From Takakia lepidozioides (Eukaryota; Streptophyta; Takakiopsida; Takakiales; Takakiaceae), in the NCBI GenBank assembly GCA_030704615.1, contig CM060734.1:29282042-29346041 (forward strand): a DNA stretch of 64,000 nt, given 5' to 3'. The notes under the pieces are model-generated. The model was not told the DNA's origin, ran no database searches, and saw only the letters and a list, made by a program, of their open reading frames with translations. A program made the position numbers and the translations under genes. Below, in pieces: positions 33,901 through 45,066 of the stretch (within the stretch, counting starts at the first letter, position 1; each line of letters starts with the position of its first letter).

Positions 33901-35229
33901 ACGGCATTGCCCTTGGCCACACAACAATCCTTGTTTGAGGCTCGTCCACTGCAGAAGTCGGTGCCAACTTGTGAGGTGAAATGCATCCACTGCGACAGCT
34001 TTGCACTTGTTGAGCAGCGCCTGACAAATGAATCCACCACAAAGAGGTGGCCAGCGGAGAGGGCGATGGTGGATGTGTTCATTGAACGTCACAAGAAGAG
34101 GAGGGAGCCTGTGCGGGGGGGAATTTCCGAGTCGTCCATGAAGGAAGGTGTTGACCTCATCATTGTGGATATCCCATATGGGCAGATGGTGCAGAATTGC
34201 GGGGCAGAGGGTGTTGTGCCTGATTGGAATGTGCGGAAGCTTTCAGCTCTGCCATATCGCTGGCAAATGCAATCACGGATGATGTGGGGCGACTCCTCAT
34301 TTTCTGCAAGGGTGATGGCAGGACGAAGATGGAGCTTCGACAGATAGTGAGCAATGCGCCCTTTCATTTTGTGAAGAGGAAGTGGACCTGCATGAATGCC
34401 CTCCCGCTCCTGACAGGCGACGAGCAGCAGCCACAGGTAGCCCAAACACCACCTCATTCTCACGTTTTTCATGTTCCATTCCCTTTGCATGTGGGAAGTC
34501 GCCACAGACTTCCCAAATGCCTGAATGATGTTTTGATCACTTCTTGTTCTGTGGGAAGTCTGCACATACTTCTCACATACACAGCCCTGTTTTCATGGAA
34601 GAGAGTAGTGCATCCTAGTTGTTCCCACATCCACTATTGGTTTTTTAATAGAACAGTGAGTTATGGTGAGCAGTTTGAATTTGGTCGGAGTGCAGGTCTT
34701 GATTGGGAAGTCGGTACAGACTTACTAGTGTGCGCTGAGGTAATTGGATTTCGTTTGCAGACTAGGGTGTTCTATTTTTTTTTTGCTGTTGAAGTGCCCG
34801 ACATACGCCTGCGAACTTGGCCGGGATGCCAAGAAACTCGATTTGGACTTCAATCCGGTGGACACCGACATTGTGTGGAATTTTGTCAGCAAAGACAAGC
34901 TGTACACAAGACCTGATGGGACCTGGTTCAGATGCGCCAGAGAAAAAAGTCCAATGTTCCTACAGACTTTTATGGAGATGCTGACTGACGTTGGTGGCAA
35001 GATTGTCGACCTCACTGCAAACAGTAGCGCATCGATGGTGGCTGCACGGGTTTGTGGTCGCCACTTACTGGCCTTGGAAGGCGATGAAGAGATTGTAAGA
35101 GATAAACTCGTGGGCCTGCAATGTGACATGCCTGCTACCCCAGATCCCGTGGCTGCAATGGACTTGACACCTGATGAGTGGTTCAGGGAATTTGATGACC
35201 AAGCTGTGCATGTCCATGTACTGGAATGA
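30903..35229 (+). pseudogene. Methyltransferase-like gene, copy B (nearly full length, damaged)
   Basis: ATG 30903 (MEVIGEDD). Exons: 30903 to about 31740, about 32212-32786, 32923-33148, 33282-34435 and 34795-35229, with GT-AG borders. The N-terminal part is novel. A lysine-rich linker (GRTRKQKPKKAQ) precedes a beta-ordered amino-methyltransferase-like core. Its catalytic-type box is DLIIVDIPYG (34168-34182; DPPYG is the usual form, one Pro is Ile). KRKWTCMN follows. The cofactor-type loop is IVDLTANSSASMVAARVCGR, then LALEGDEE (35004-35090). Family knowledge: such enzymes methylate N4-cytosine or N6-adenine. The glycines of the usual FxGxG loop are replaced here, so this copy may be inactive. 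Damage: frame changes near 32340, 32636 and 34228, and in-frame TAG at 33721. It lies head to head with the transposase. Confidence 0.6.
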
Positions 35230-35249
35230 GTAAGTTTGATGTTCCTCTC

Positions 35250-35646
35250 GTTCAATTTTTTTATTTATAGGCATGCCTAATATTACGTCATATTGAGCTA
35301 GTCTGACCACTCGCCATTCTAAAGTTTCTCTATATTTACCGACCGACAATTCTATGCTTTTAGGTAGTGTCTCAATGGCCTCTGTATGTCCAATTGGCAT
35401 TTCTACTTCCTCTCTTTAATCTTTCTCCAAGGGTAGTCATAGTTTCAAGGCAGCCTTTCTAGATAAGAAGTTTTCTGTTGCCCTAGGGTCTATCAACACT
35501 CTCACATGAATACCTTCCAAAGTTCCGTCTGCCACAATTAACTGCGTCTCTTTCTTGCCCGCATGACTAATCTGTCTCTTCTCCTTGTAGGGCCCCTCGT
35601 CTTTCATCTTCTTTGTAATGAAAGCGAGACTGCTCCAACAATTCAA
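35250..35646 (-). pseudogene. Retroelement aspartic protease fragment
   Basis: Minus-strand frames read GIHVRVLIDPRATENFLS, the usual D-S-G-A-[ST]-x-x-F block in degraded form (DPRATENFLS). After a short gap comes YDVILGMP, the LG[MI]xW block that follows protease in Ty3/gypsy elements. A remnant unrelated to the adjacent two-gene transposon. Confidence 0.6.
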
Positions 35647-36140
35647 GGCAGTGGATGTTGTTACAACTGCTCGAATAAAATTATGGAATTTGGAACAATG
35701 CGGCGGTGTGCAGAATTACATTGAAGATTTTTTGAATCTTCAAGTCCAAATCGAAGACATGAGTCTTGCAGAAGCATTAGACAACTTCAAAAGAGGATTG
35801 AAGAAGAAAATTTAAGGAGAGGTGATTCTACGCAACCCGGTTGATGTCCACGAAGCAATTTCATTGGCCTAAAAGATTGAAGGGACCAAGATACGACGAA
35901 GGTACATACGTTCCATTGAACAAGTACGGACCAACGCCTATGGAGCTTGGAAATCTTCGAAGACGGGATAACTTCCAATATTATCAAAGCAATAGACTGG
36001 GAATTAAATATGGGAAGATAACACACAACGACGAATGAAACTGAACGACAAGGATGTGACCTCCTCAACAATCTCACAAACAGAAGGACAAAGGAAAACT
36101 AGACAATGTTACAACTGTGGAAAATACGGACATCTATAGT
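35618..36140 (+). pseudogene. Retroelement gag C-terminal fragment with zinc knuckle
   Basis: ARLLQQFKAVD, NYIEDFLNLQVQI and RQCYNCGKYGHL (CCHC knuckle start) mark gag, with several stops. It is inverted relative to the protease piece beside it, so the remnant has been rearranged. Confidence 0.6.
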
Positions 36141-36148
36141 GGAGCGAG

Positions 36149-36625
36149 ATGGCGGACAATGAAGAAATGGTGGACAACGCACACACTATTCATCAAACTA
36201 ATGATCAGACGGTGTGGATAATGGAGTGCTTACACGACTTGCAGAATGCTTTCGTCACGACCCAACAACAAAATAACGTGTTGATGGAGGAGCTTAAACA
36301 AGTAAGACAATCAACCGCCTTGGGACTGGTTGCTGGTGGGTCAGATACATTACTGCAAAAGATGACGAAGACGTGCAAGGTCGAGCCGTATAAAAGAAGT
36401 CGCGCCATGGGAGTGCCAGAAGGATGAATTTATCGAATCGAGGTACATCTATCATATTTTCCTACATCAAGCGATTTGGACCACGGAATGTTCATACGAT
36501 CTTTCCTACTCGACAATGCTTTAACATGGTTACAGACATGGGAGAGAAAACAGATCGCAAAAGGAGAACCTTTACTATGGAACTTGCTTCGTGGTGTTTG
36601 TCTTCTAAGATTAATGTATACTATA
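36149..36625 (+). pseudogene. Retroelement gag N-terminal fragment
   Basis: MADNEEMVDNAHT and a coiled region (QQNNVLMEELKQV) are followed in other frames by LDNALTWLQTWE, the tryptophan-rich block of retrotransposon gag. It lies after the C-terminal gag piece although it should precede it, again showing scrambling. Confidence 0.5.
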
Positions 36626-37183
36626 TTTATTCTCTTATCATAATACAGTATGTAAATAGTACAATCCCAAACCATCCCGTACGTGACTATTGGTAATACA
36701 AAAGAAACGAATTCTACTCCAAATTCTGCAGCTAAAAATCTTACAAGATGATGTTTGTGCACACATTGATACTAAATACATTTGGCGGTGGAAAATTGGG
36801 TAGTATGTATCTACCTCGATCCATGAACTACGTATATACACATATGTATACATTCCAATTTCTAGTTATAGGAAAGACGACAGGTCGTGGGTTTTGTAAC
36901 ACTTCTTGATATCGTTCATCTCCAAATATCCGCACTATCATATCTCTAATTTCTGCCTTACGACGACATATAATTTTAAATTCACACTCAGAAGGAAAAT
37001 CACAGAAAGTGGGTCGATTTAAGTCCATAAAAATTTTATCCAATCGCTATGACACACCATCACTACTATCTATTATTACAACACTCAAAAATATTAACAA
37101 CCACAATCCTTCCAAATATATATATATATTAATCGTATCCTCCTCAAGAGGGTATTAACTCTCAACTTCAAGAAAGACTAGGT

Positions 37184-37197
37184 TCTGATACCATGTT
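37184..37197 (-). other. Possible LTR edge with iMet primer-binding site
   Basis: On the minus strand CCAACA is followed at once by TGGTATCAGAACC, close to the tRNA-iMet primer-binding site. It could be the inner edge of the LTR belonging to the scrambled gag/protease remnant. A second site, TGGTATCAGAGCC, is at 37391-37403. No paired LTR was found. Confidence 0.45.
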
Positions 37198-37214
37198 GGA
37201 AAACCACTAGCGTG

Positions 37215-37286
37215 TGGTTGGGCTAGGGATTGAACCTAGGACCTCCCCCATTCCGGTGGGGTGCTCTACCACTGAGCTACCCGTCC
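37215..37286 (-). repeat. tRNA-derived segment (pseudo-tRNA or SINE head)
   Basis: On minus, A box TAGCTCAGTGGTAGAGC and B box GGTTCAATCCC are spaced as in a tRNA. A cloverleaf can be drawn with anticodon GGA (Ser), but position 33 is C, two acceptor pairs fail and the variable arm is short, not the long arm of tRNA-Ser. Best read as tRNA-derived repeat sequence. Confidence 0.55.
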
Positions 37287-37289
37287 CGT

Positions 37290-39127
37290 TCTGTTCACAA
37301 AGTGTCGTGCAAGGGCTATAGCCTTGACACCTCCAACACTCCCCCTTATAGCTAATGCCCACCCATTCTGACCACCGTCCCAACCTTGGCTCTGATACCA
37401 TAGTAACACCCAGGATCTACACAAACTGCTTCTAAGTTTTTTCCCAAAACAACTCGATGTCTTGTAGGCTTTCATTACATGTTTATATACCCTTCACAAT
37501 ATGATTATTTTAAAGATTTGACTTGAGAGCCTCAAGTACTTCCTAAAATCAATCTTCCTAGGTTTGACATATTCTCCACAATATGACTTTCTCAAATATT
37601 TGATCTACTCTCCATAATATGAATATCTTATAGGTTTGACTTGAGAGCCTCAAGTCAAACTTCCTAGGAACCTTCCTAATTATTTTGGAAACTTTTAAGG
37701 AACTTTTCTCCTCTATCTAAAAACCTTCTAGATTCTACCCTGTTACATGTAGCCATTCTGCTCCTCTGTTTGCTGTATGTAGAAGTTGTTGTATGCCCGC
37801 AGTGGGTGGTGTCTTGGCATGCGGTGACACACTCTGATTTAGTTCCAGTAAACTAATTTACTCATCCCTGGCTTAGGTTTGTTAATGCTGGGCCCCTTTC
37901 TCGAAAATGTAATCTCTGCAGATTGGGTTCTATAGCATCTCATATGTAGCAATTCTTTTTGGGTTCGTCTATTGGGAGTGGGTGTCATTGTGCTTTAGAT
38001 AATGACAGGGGCTGTGAGTGTGGTTGTCCCCTAAATTAATTCAGTAGAACTAACCTGATGTTAGTAATCTAGGGCTGGGATGAGAGGGTTTGTTATTTGA
38101 AGGGTTTGCTTACTTTTCTTGGCTCCAAAGTAGTTGTTGGGAGTGGAGTTTTGAATGGGAAGGGGGAGGCATGCATGTCATGAGTAGTGTGGTGGGTGTT
38201 CTCCCTGCATTAGTGCTTCAGCCTCATGCATGATAGGGTAATTACATTGGTAGTGGATCAATGATTTTTTAGTGACTACAGAGTAGCTGCATCTGCAAGG
38301 GGCTCAGGTGTGACTCTGTTCATCACATTATTAGCTTATCATGTCAGCTGGGATGATTTATGGCATATGTGTTGATAGTTTATATCAATGCTTAGCCTGG
38401 GTTGTTATAGTGGGTGCGATTCTCCCTAAAGTACAAATTTATGTAGGCTTATGGATCCTCCATGCTTTAGTTATGTATAAAACTCTGTAGTATTTATGTC
38501 TGGTTCAGCACGCACTCTGTGCTAGGGCAGAGGCTGTAGCATTGATAAGCTGTGATGATGATTATTTAATAAGAGGAACTGCAGGCATTGGGTCAGAGTT
38601 CATACCAGCTGTAGATAGAGAAAATCATGGGGAGAGAGAAGTGAGGTGCTGTTGCTTGGCCACATAGGGAAATTGCAATCCGTGGCACATGTCTTAATGA
38701 TTGAACGATCACTCAAGTATTAGTAGGTGAATTAACCCCAAGGGCATTGCCCTTTTGGAAATTATTGAGTTGCATTCAGGGCTGTTGCTTACGTATGCAA
38801 CCACCATCAAGAGCTGGGATCAACAAGTGCTAAGGCATTACCTGCATCTGTGTTTTCCTCTTCCGCTGCAGCACAGATGTGGAATGACGAACATCACTCT
38901 GATAACTAAGGGTAAATTAGGGTAGAAAGTGTAGGTCACCGTTTTCGCTCTACACCCCATGCGGGGCCATCCCCCTTTGCCACACGCACTCGGCACTCAG
39001 GCTAAACGTTCTCCCACATACTCTCAAAAGTGTGTGGCTTAAAACAGGTTGAGCCATACTTTTTTAGAGAGTCTATGGCAAATTATAGAAAATATGCTTA
39101 CATATATATCTTAGGAATATGTAAGTG
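37290..39127. other. Gene-free stretch
   Basis: A/T-rich DNA with short internal repeats (for example TTTGACTTGAGAGCCTCAAG near 37516 and 37638). No open frame of note, RNA gene or domain is recognised. Confidence 0.45.
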
Positions 39128-41960
39128 TTTTTTTTTTTTTTTTTTAACAAGGGAAAGGGGACGGTGACCCTTTTGATCAAATTAGATAAAAAAGAGTTCA
39201 CGTGGAAATAAGGTGACCTAGATGCAGAGGGGAGTGCAGAGTGAGCAAGGTGTGAGTTCGAGGGATAAGGAGGAGCGAGATCATTGCAGGTGCAGAGAAA
39301 AAATCACCTATGGTCCAGCAACACTGACTAAGGTGCCAGGAAGATAACTATGAGAGCAGTGATTGAGATGGAGTCCAAGAGCAATGCCTAGACTGGGAAG
39401 AAGATATCAAGGCAGCATTAACAAGAAAATCAGGAACGAGGGACCCGCCACTAAAAACTAAAACTTGAGGAGGGCCTTGAATATGGGGTTTCTAGCACGC
39501 CTGTGCCTCCAGTTGCAATCCCCTTTCTCCTTCACCAGGTGTCTTGCCATTGCGCAGGGACGGAGTCTTCCCATCGAACATAAGAGTTGGAAACAGGGGA
39601 GCCGAGCAGGCCGCCCTTGCCCTAGGTGAGGTCGAAAACATGGAGGAGTCGAGCCCTGCGTTGTTTCGAAGATCTGGGAAGAGCTGCACACAGGGGATCC
39701 AGGCCTTCTTCCCCTTAGTCATCAGATCAAGATACACATTGAACAAGATTGCTTTGATGCTGGGGGGTTTCCCCTGATATTTCCATAAACACCTGGCTTT
39801 CCACACATTCCAAAGGGTATGTGTTCTAAGGCATGCCCATACTGGGCAGTTAAGCATGGGCAGTCCAGGCTGCACATTCAACAGAAGCCTGGAAGGGAAA
39901 GGGGAGGGAGGAAGTGCCTTCTAGTTATAATAGAACTGAATGATTAACCTCTAGATGCGAGAAATTGAGGGGCAAAGAACCAAACAGTGCTCAATGGATT
40001 CATGTTCCCGAAGGCAAATGGCACATTCCTGAGGTCCTTCCTGCATACTTGCATGGATAGGCAGGATCATATGTGCCACTTTCCACAGGAAGGCCGAGAC
40101 CTTAACTGCTCGGTCTTTCCTCCAAATCAGAATCCCACTCGCGCCTGCTCATAATGGTGGTACCCCATTTGTTGCTGCCATTTGATCAGAAATGAACGGG
40201 GAGGAGATAGCAGAGAGTATCCCATTTTAATTTTATAAGCGAAGAAGGGGGAGTGAGTGGATTCCATTGAACCCCACTTGCCTGGATCAAACTGAAGCCC
40301 CTCCAGGGGATGTTTGAGGAACCAAATAAAGGTAGTGTGCCTGGCTTAGTGCACCACGTCAGCTGCCGGGGGCCTTGGATTAGCATTCCTCTTTCCATCA
40401 AATATCCTAATGTAAAAGAGAAATTGACAATAGATGTTCTTCATACCGTCAGCCCCAATTGATCAGCAATGAATGAGAGCCCAGAGGCCAAATCATCATT
40501 AACTGAAAGCACCAGGATGACAGAAGTACCATTTTGTTGGTGAGCAGCCATCCAAGCTGTCGGTAGGGAGAACTGTTCATTACCAATTGGATCGAGAATG
40601 GAGCCCCAAGAAGTAGCGCTCCCACTAGGGAGGAAACCAGAGGGGTAGGGATGAAATTGCCATGTTCCCAGATGTGTGAACCTCTTGCTTTCCCAATAAG
40701 CCCATTTTGGATTCAGCTAGAATAAGGATTCAGAATCCAGGTTATAGTTCCCAAAAATAGGTTGTCTCGAGCAATCAACAAAGTTCGTTGGCATTCTCTA
40801 TGTGAGGGAGCCCCTGAGAGTTTGTCCATGCTTTCCAAATTGACTGCCAGGTAGCAGATCCCAAACTAACCCCAGCTTTGTTCCTCTGAACTATCCAACG
40901 CAAAGAGGGGGCCCACAGAGACGAAGAGCGAGGGGTGGAGCCAATCAGGTAGGGTTGGACGAGCCTGCTCCAGGATAAGAGGTGGTGTGCCAGTGCACAA
41001 GGAACCCATTTTGCCAAAAGAGCAGTGATTTGTTTCCCCGCGTCTATGAGCCCTAGACCACCCTTTTTCTTTGGTTGACATAACTGATCCCAAGACAAGA
41101 GAGCACGTCATTTGGGAGAGGCTGGGGTACTAGCCCCCCACAAGAAGTTTCTTACAAGAGCTTTGATCTGGGTTACAAGCTTGGAACCAGGTGCCCAGAC
41201 TACCGCAAAGAACCAGATGGAAGAATTGAGGATTTGGTTGACCACAAGAGCTCTTCCGGCCACTGGCAGCAGGAAGGAGCTCCAGAAGTCTAATTTGCAT
41301 TTGAGATTTTTCAGGACCCTGCTGAATCTTTGTTCATCTGAGAGATTGTGTCCGATTTGGTGCCCAAGTAAGGTGTGGGACTCCCCTTCCTATAACCATT
41401 TGAGGCCCAGCTCAGAGCCCCAGGGAGGGCAATGACCAACCAGAGTGTTGTGATGCATGAGGGATAGGATACCCACTGACTTGCGCCAGTTAATCTGTAA
41501 TCCAGAAACCAAGCAGAAAACCCTCATTGCTAGGCCCTGTTGATGTTTGCTCTGTTGGAGTTGTCCAGAAGCAGCACTGTGTCGTCAGCGTACATGGAAA
41601 CCTTGGCCACATTGTTCTGAGATAGAGCAGGGTCTGGCAAATGAAGGCCCACTATATCTGGCTTGGAATCCAGCAGGTGGCCAAGGCTATCTGCAGCAAC
41701 ATGAGGAAAAGAAAATGAGCGAGAGGGCAGCCTTGCCTCACAGAGCGGGATAACGGGAAGGATTGAGAGATAATGTCGTTAACTATGACCTTGCTAGAGG
41801 CAGAGGAAAGCAAAATTTTAATCCATGAAAGGAAGGAGCCTTGAAATCTAGCTTTGTCCAGGACTTGGAGGAGGAATGTCTAGTCAATAGAATCGAATGC
41901 TTTTTCAGAATCAATATTCTCCTAACTCAGGAGGCTCTCCACAGAGCATCCCTGACCAAC
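39128..41960 (-). mobile_element. LINE retrotransposon, 5'-truncated
   Basis: On minus, decayed frames give EKAFDSID, SVRQGCPLAHF and MYADDTVLLL (reverse transcriptase blocks; YADD is the catalytic pair). These are followed by CQPKKKGGLGL and ALLAKWV, the post-RT region of plant L1-type LINEs, and a Cys/Trp-rich tail near 39.5-39.9 kb. A poly-A tail is the T-run at 39128-39145, after GGGTCACCGTCCCC. Stops throughout. Sequence upstream of the RT start (about 41.96 kb) is missing, the usual result of incomplete reverse transcription. Confidence 0.82.
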
Positions 41961-42099
41961 CAACCGTTGGCTCTTCTCATGCTAGGTAGGATGTTACACA
42001 GACAGTGGAGAGGTAGCTTACAAGAGAGAAGAGTACTACATATGTGTATGGGGTCTGTGGTATTCTAGGAAACAGCTACTGGCCGGCCAACACTTCTCT

Positions 42100-42860
42100 T
42101 TGCAGACTGACCCGGACCCGTATTGGTGGCTGTTGTCACCATATCACACGGGAACTGATCCATTGAGTGATTTTTCTTTGGAGTTAATAACTCCAAGAAC
42201 TGATAGTTCATCTAATGGGACGCCAGAAAGGGGCTGTCCAAAGGGAATCCTCAAGAGGGAACCACAGCCTGGCTGCATGCCTCCTTTCTCTGACAAAAAT
42301 GTTACCTTTGCTGCTGTGATTAACAAACATGAGTTTGATGAGGGGAGCTCTGGAGGAGCCATGGATTGCGGGATGGATGATGATACAGGTAAGGACCAGC
42401 ACAATCAGCTGCTCCGAAACAACGGAGGCTGCTCCAGGCACCAAAACTCTTGGGAGGCTGCGCTGAGGATGGCCAGGCCGATCTACCCTCAATCAACATG
42501 GTGCAGACGCAGCAGGGTAAGCAACATGCAACAAATGAATCAAAAGGGGGCAAGGGTAAGGCAAAATTACTGGAGAAACAGGAGCAGAGCAGCTCCAAAA
42601 CGGCAGAACCTTTGGGTGACAAGATGCTGGAGGAAACAAGTGCGGAGGACCAAGAGGAGGAAGGAGAAACTCCGTCATCCTCTAAACCTGCCTTGAGAAC
42701 ACCGATGAGACGTTGGTCTACTGATACTGACTGTCCATCCTGCAGTAAGGACGAACTGCATGCCTTGCTACAGGCTGCAGACAGGTGGGGTGAGGGAGTG
42801 AGTACTCAAAAGTGTAACAGTGATGTGTCATCTCTTGTCCAAGAAGAGATGACTCAATCG
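42100..42860 (+). CDS. Hypothetical protein-coding remnant
   Basis: Two overlapping frames join near 42470: one with CPKGILKREPQPGC and NVTFAAVINKHEFDEG, the other acidic and Ser/Glu-rich (EDQEEEGETPSSSKP) ending in CPSCSKDELHALLQAADRW. Composition looks protein-like, and an intron or frame change near 42470 would connect them. No family is recognised. It might be LINE ORF1 material or a host exon. Confidence 0.3.
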
Positions 42861-42879
42861 GTGCCTCATTCCCAGAGTT

Positions 42880-43200
42880 GGATCCCCAAACTGGCTAAGT
42901 CCTAGAGACCCCAAATCTGCAAATGTGGTGCCGCATTTCCAGATTTCAGTCCCAAAACAGGCTAAGTCCCAGCAATTCTGGGACCCAAATCTGGAAATGT
43001 GGTGCCACATTTCTAGACTGCTGGGACTTAGCCTGTTTTCGGACACAATTCAGGAATTGCGGTGCCGCATTTTCAGAGTTGGGTCCCCAAACTGGCTAAG
43101 TCCCAGCGGTTGGGGGACCCCAAATCTGGAAATGCGGCACCGCATTTCCAGATTCCATGTCGGCTAAGTCCCAGCAGTTTTGGGACCCAAATGTGGAAAT
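42880..43200. repeat. Palindrome array beside copy C
   Basis: Four or five units with CTGGAAATGCGG/CCGCATTTCCAG arms around a GGTGCC/GGCACC centre, alternating with ACTGGCTAAGTCCCAG linkers in both orientations. The linker also occurs at 3.78-4.0 kb in copy A, so A and C share a repeat family although the arms differ. Confidence 0.82.
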
Positions 43201-43204
43201 GAAG

Positions 43205-44027
43205 AGTGCCACCCTTGTCCTCCTCAAAAAATGGTTCTGCATCAATACCCAGGGGTTGCGAACGGAGGGCAAGAGGTTATCATTGTATTGCATCAACTTA
43301 ATGTTGTGGTGCATCGTAGTTTAGCTTGCGCACGTCCAAAATTGATCCCTCGTTTTCTTTGATGTGCAGACTTTGGTATTTGATGCATATTGTTTCGTGA
43401 AGACTGGCTCCACGTTCCGATTCCGCGGTGACGGTCGTCTTGTCAATGCCTCTGTGAACCCTCTTACGTATGATGTCCTCTACAACCATGTGTCGAAGGA
43501 CAGTAGGCCCCGTGATAGTGGCAACATGCCCGCTTCGGTACAGTCGGACCCGGAGCCCTACTTTTATTCAAACGCTAATGGAGACGTGCTCCTTAGTCCA
43601 AGGCAGAATTCTTGACCTTATATGTGGCACCGATAAGCCTTTACATCCACATTATGTCCCTTTTCGAACGGGTCCAATTACATTTGCACATGCCACATCC
43701 TGCTAACCTCCCCCGTTGTCCATCAGGTGCTTCACTCTGGGCTGCGTCCGAGTCCGACAGGCATGTCTTTGCCTTCGAGGCAGATATTGCCCTCCACAAC
43801 TCCCATCTTGCAGGGCTGCAACGTCGGAAAATGAGCAGGGGGAGGAAGAAGTTGAGATCGCAGCCGAGGATTTGCCGGTTTACTAGTGAGTGGTTGCATT
43901 GTAAGTTGCCTCTTGTTTTCATGAGGCACCTCCCTTGGTTCTCTAATTTCATTGAAAAACCCGTTTTGAATTCTTTTGGTATGGACATTTTTGACGTGGT
44001 TTTGTTCTTACCGCAAGATGCAAAGTA
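43205..44027 (+). pseudogene. Methyltransferase-like gene fragment, copy C
   Basis: Begins inside the conserved region (LLKKWFCINTQGLRTEGK, almost as in copy A). At the first intron, copy A reads AGAGTGTAAGTTATC and copy C AGAGGTTATC, so about five donor bases are lost. After an acceptor at about 43369 come VFDAYCFVKTGS and DVLYNHVSKDS, then a frame change, then SPTFIQTLMETCSLVQGRIL and DLICGTD. After an intron ending CATCAG at 43727, GASLWAASESDRHVFAFEAD completes the cofactor-binding region of a Rossmann methyltransferase (GRxxxAxExD pattern). The part with the DIPx box is missing, so no enzyme can be made. It supplies the cleanest view of the C-terminal domain. Confidence 0.6.
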
Positions 44028-45066
44028 GTGCAGGTGGCAGGACTTCACCGGAGTTCATTGGCAGGAGGAACGTGCCGTTTTCTGCCAGGGGGGATTTCTT
44101 CCGTAGTTCTCAAAGGGACTTCACCCTTCCTTCTTATGCTGACCGGCTTGCGAGGGCAACCATTATGAGGTCTTTCCCAACCTAGTCGTGTACAGCAGAT
44201 TTTAGACCAAGAAAGCCTCAAGAAAACGAAGATGAAGGACGTGGCAGCAGCTATTAAAGCTCGCAAGATGCGCAGATTTGTCTTAGATTTTGCTGCGGAA
44301 AGTGGGGGGGGGGGAAAAGATTCCCAAGAGATCAGGTGGAAAGTCCCCCAAGGAGAGGATAGTAGTACTGATATATCTTAGAGCTCAGAGTATTTTTGAG
44401 AGGCATAGTAGTACTGATATATCTTAGAGCTCAGAGGATGAGAGGGATGAGGAGGAAGGTGGGGCAGGTCCCTCCGAAATGAGGATAGTAGTGCCCATTC
44501 CGGCTATGACAGTTGTATTGTTGTGGCTTGTCACTCAATTTGAAGAAAGTGCCGCACAATCTCAGTTGTCAAGGACTTTTGACTTGCGCATCTTCATCAA
44601 ACTGTTCCGTTTTGCATGGATTATGGGAGGAAGTGCAAGTTATGAAAGCCAGATCTGGTATCCGAGAGTCCATGTTTTGCTACTCTCACAGTGGGATGGT
44701 TGAGTGTTGAGATGATCCAAGCTGAAATTTCATATACAGAGTCGCACGCAAAAGCAGCAATAGGAAAGAGTCTCCCAATGAGTTACTTCTGGCATGTACA
44801 CATGCACATCGAGTAACGTACTTTTTACAGGGCAGATGGATTCGAGAAAAGGCCCACCATTGCAAACATTGTAACTTGAATTGTCTAGCTATTGCCTTGC
44901 ATTCTCAACTACAACGATCTGCTGCGTTTGCAAAGCATATCTTCCATAACACTCATTGCCAAGCTAAAGCTGTCTGTAGCTGGGTGCATTTTGTGGCTTA
45001 CTCCACCTCGACCCTATGCTGCGGACATGCCAACAAATGGACCACTGACCCAGGGCTTCTCTTTCA
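44028..45066. other. Gene-free stretch with a short direct repeat
   Basis: No gene recognised. TAGTAGTACTGATATATC with flanks occurs twice, at 44370 and 44408 (about 31 bp copies). A short G-run lies near 44305. The end may contain the 3' flank of the bromodomain gene. Confidence 0.45.

Larger units (their letters stand above)
24990..34724. repeat. Dispersed palindrome family of copy B, about 43 sites
   Basis: The core reads GGAAGTCGGCACAGACTTCC or variants (AAGTCTGTGCCGACTT, AAGTCTGCACAGACTT). Counted sites: four at 24.99-25.35 kb, twelve at 26.44-27.07 kb, three at 28.50-28.65 kb, about twelve at 29.69-30.60 kb and about twelve from 31.86 to 34.72 kb. Nearly all fall in introns, the divergent spacer or the 3' flank of the transposase; one (about 33954) is inside an exon of the methyltransferase-like gene. 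None is seen outside the element, so they delimit it to roughly 24.99-35.23 kb. Confidence 0.88.

Noticed and set aside
37215-37286. A functional tRNA-Ser(GGA) gene
   Set aside because: C at position 33, two acceptor mismatches and no long variable arm; it sits among retroelement debris.
42100-42860. N-terminal part of methyltransferase-like copy C
   Set aside because: No similarity to the N-terminal parts of copies A or B was visible, and the palindrome array separates the two.
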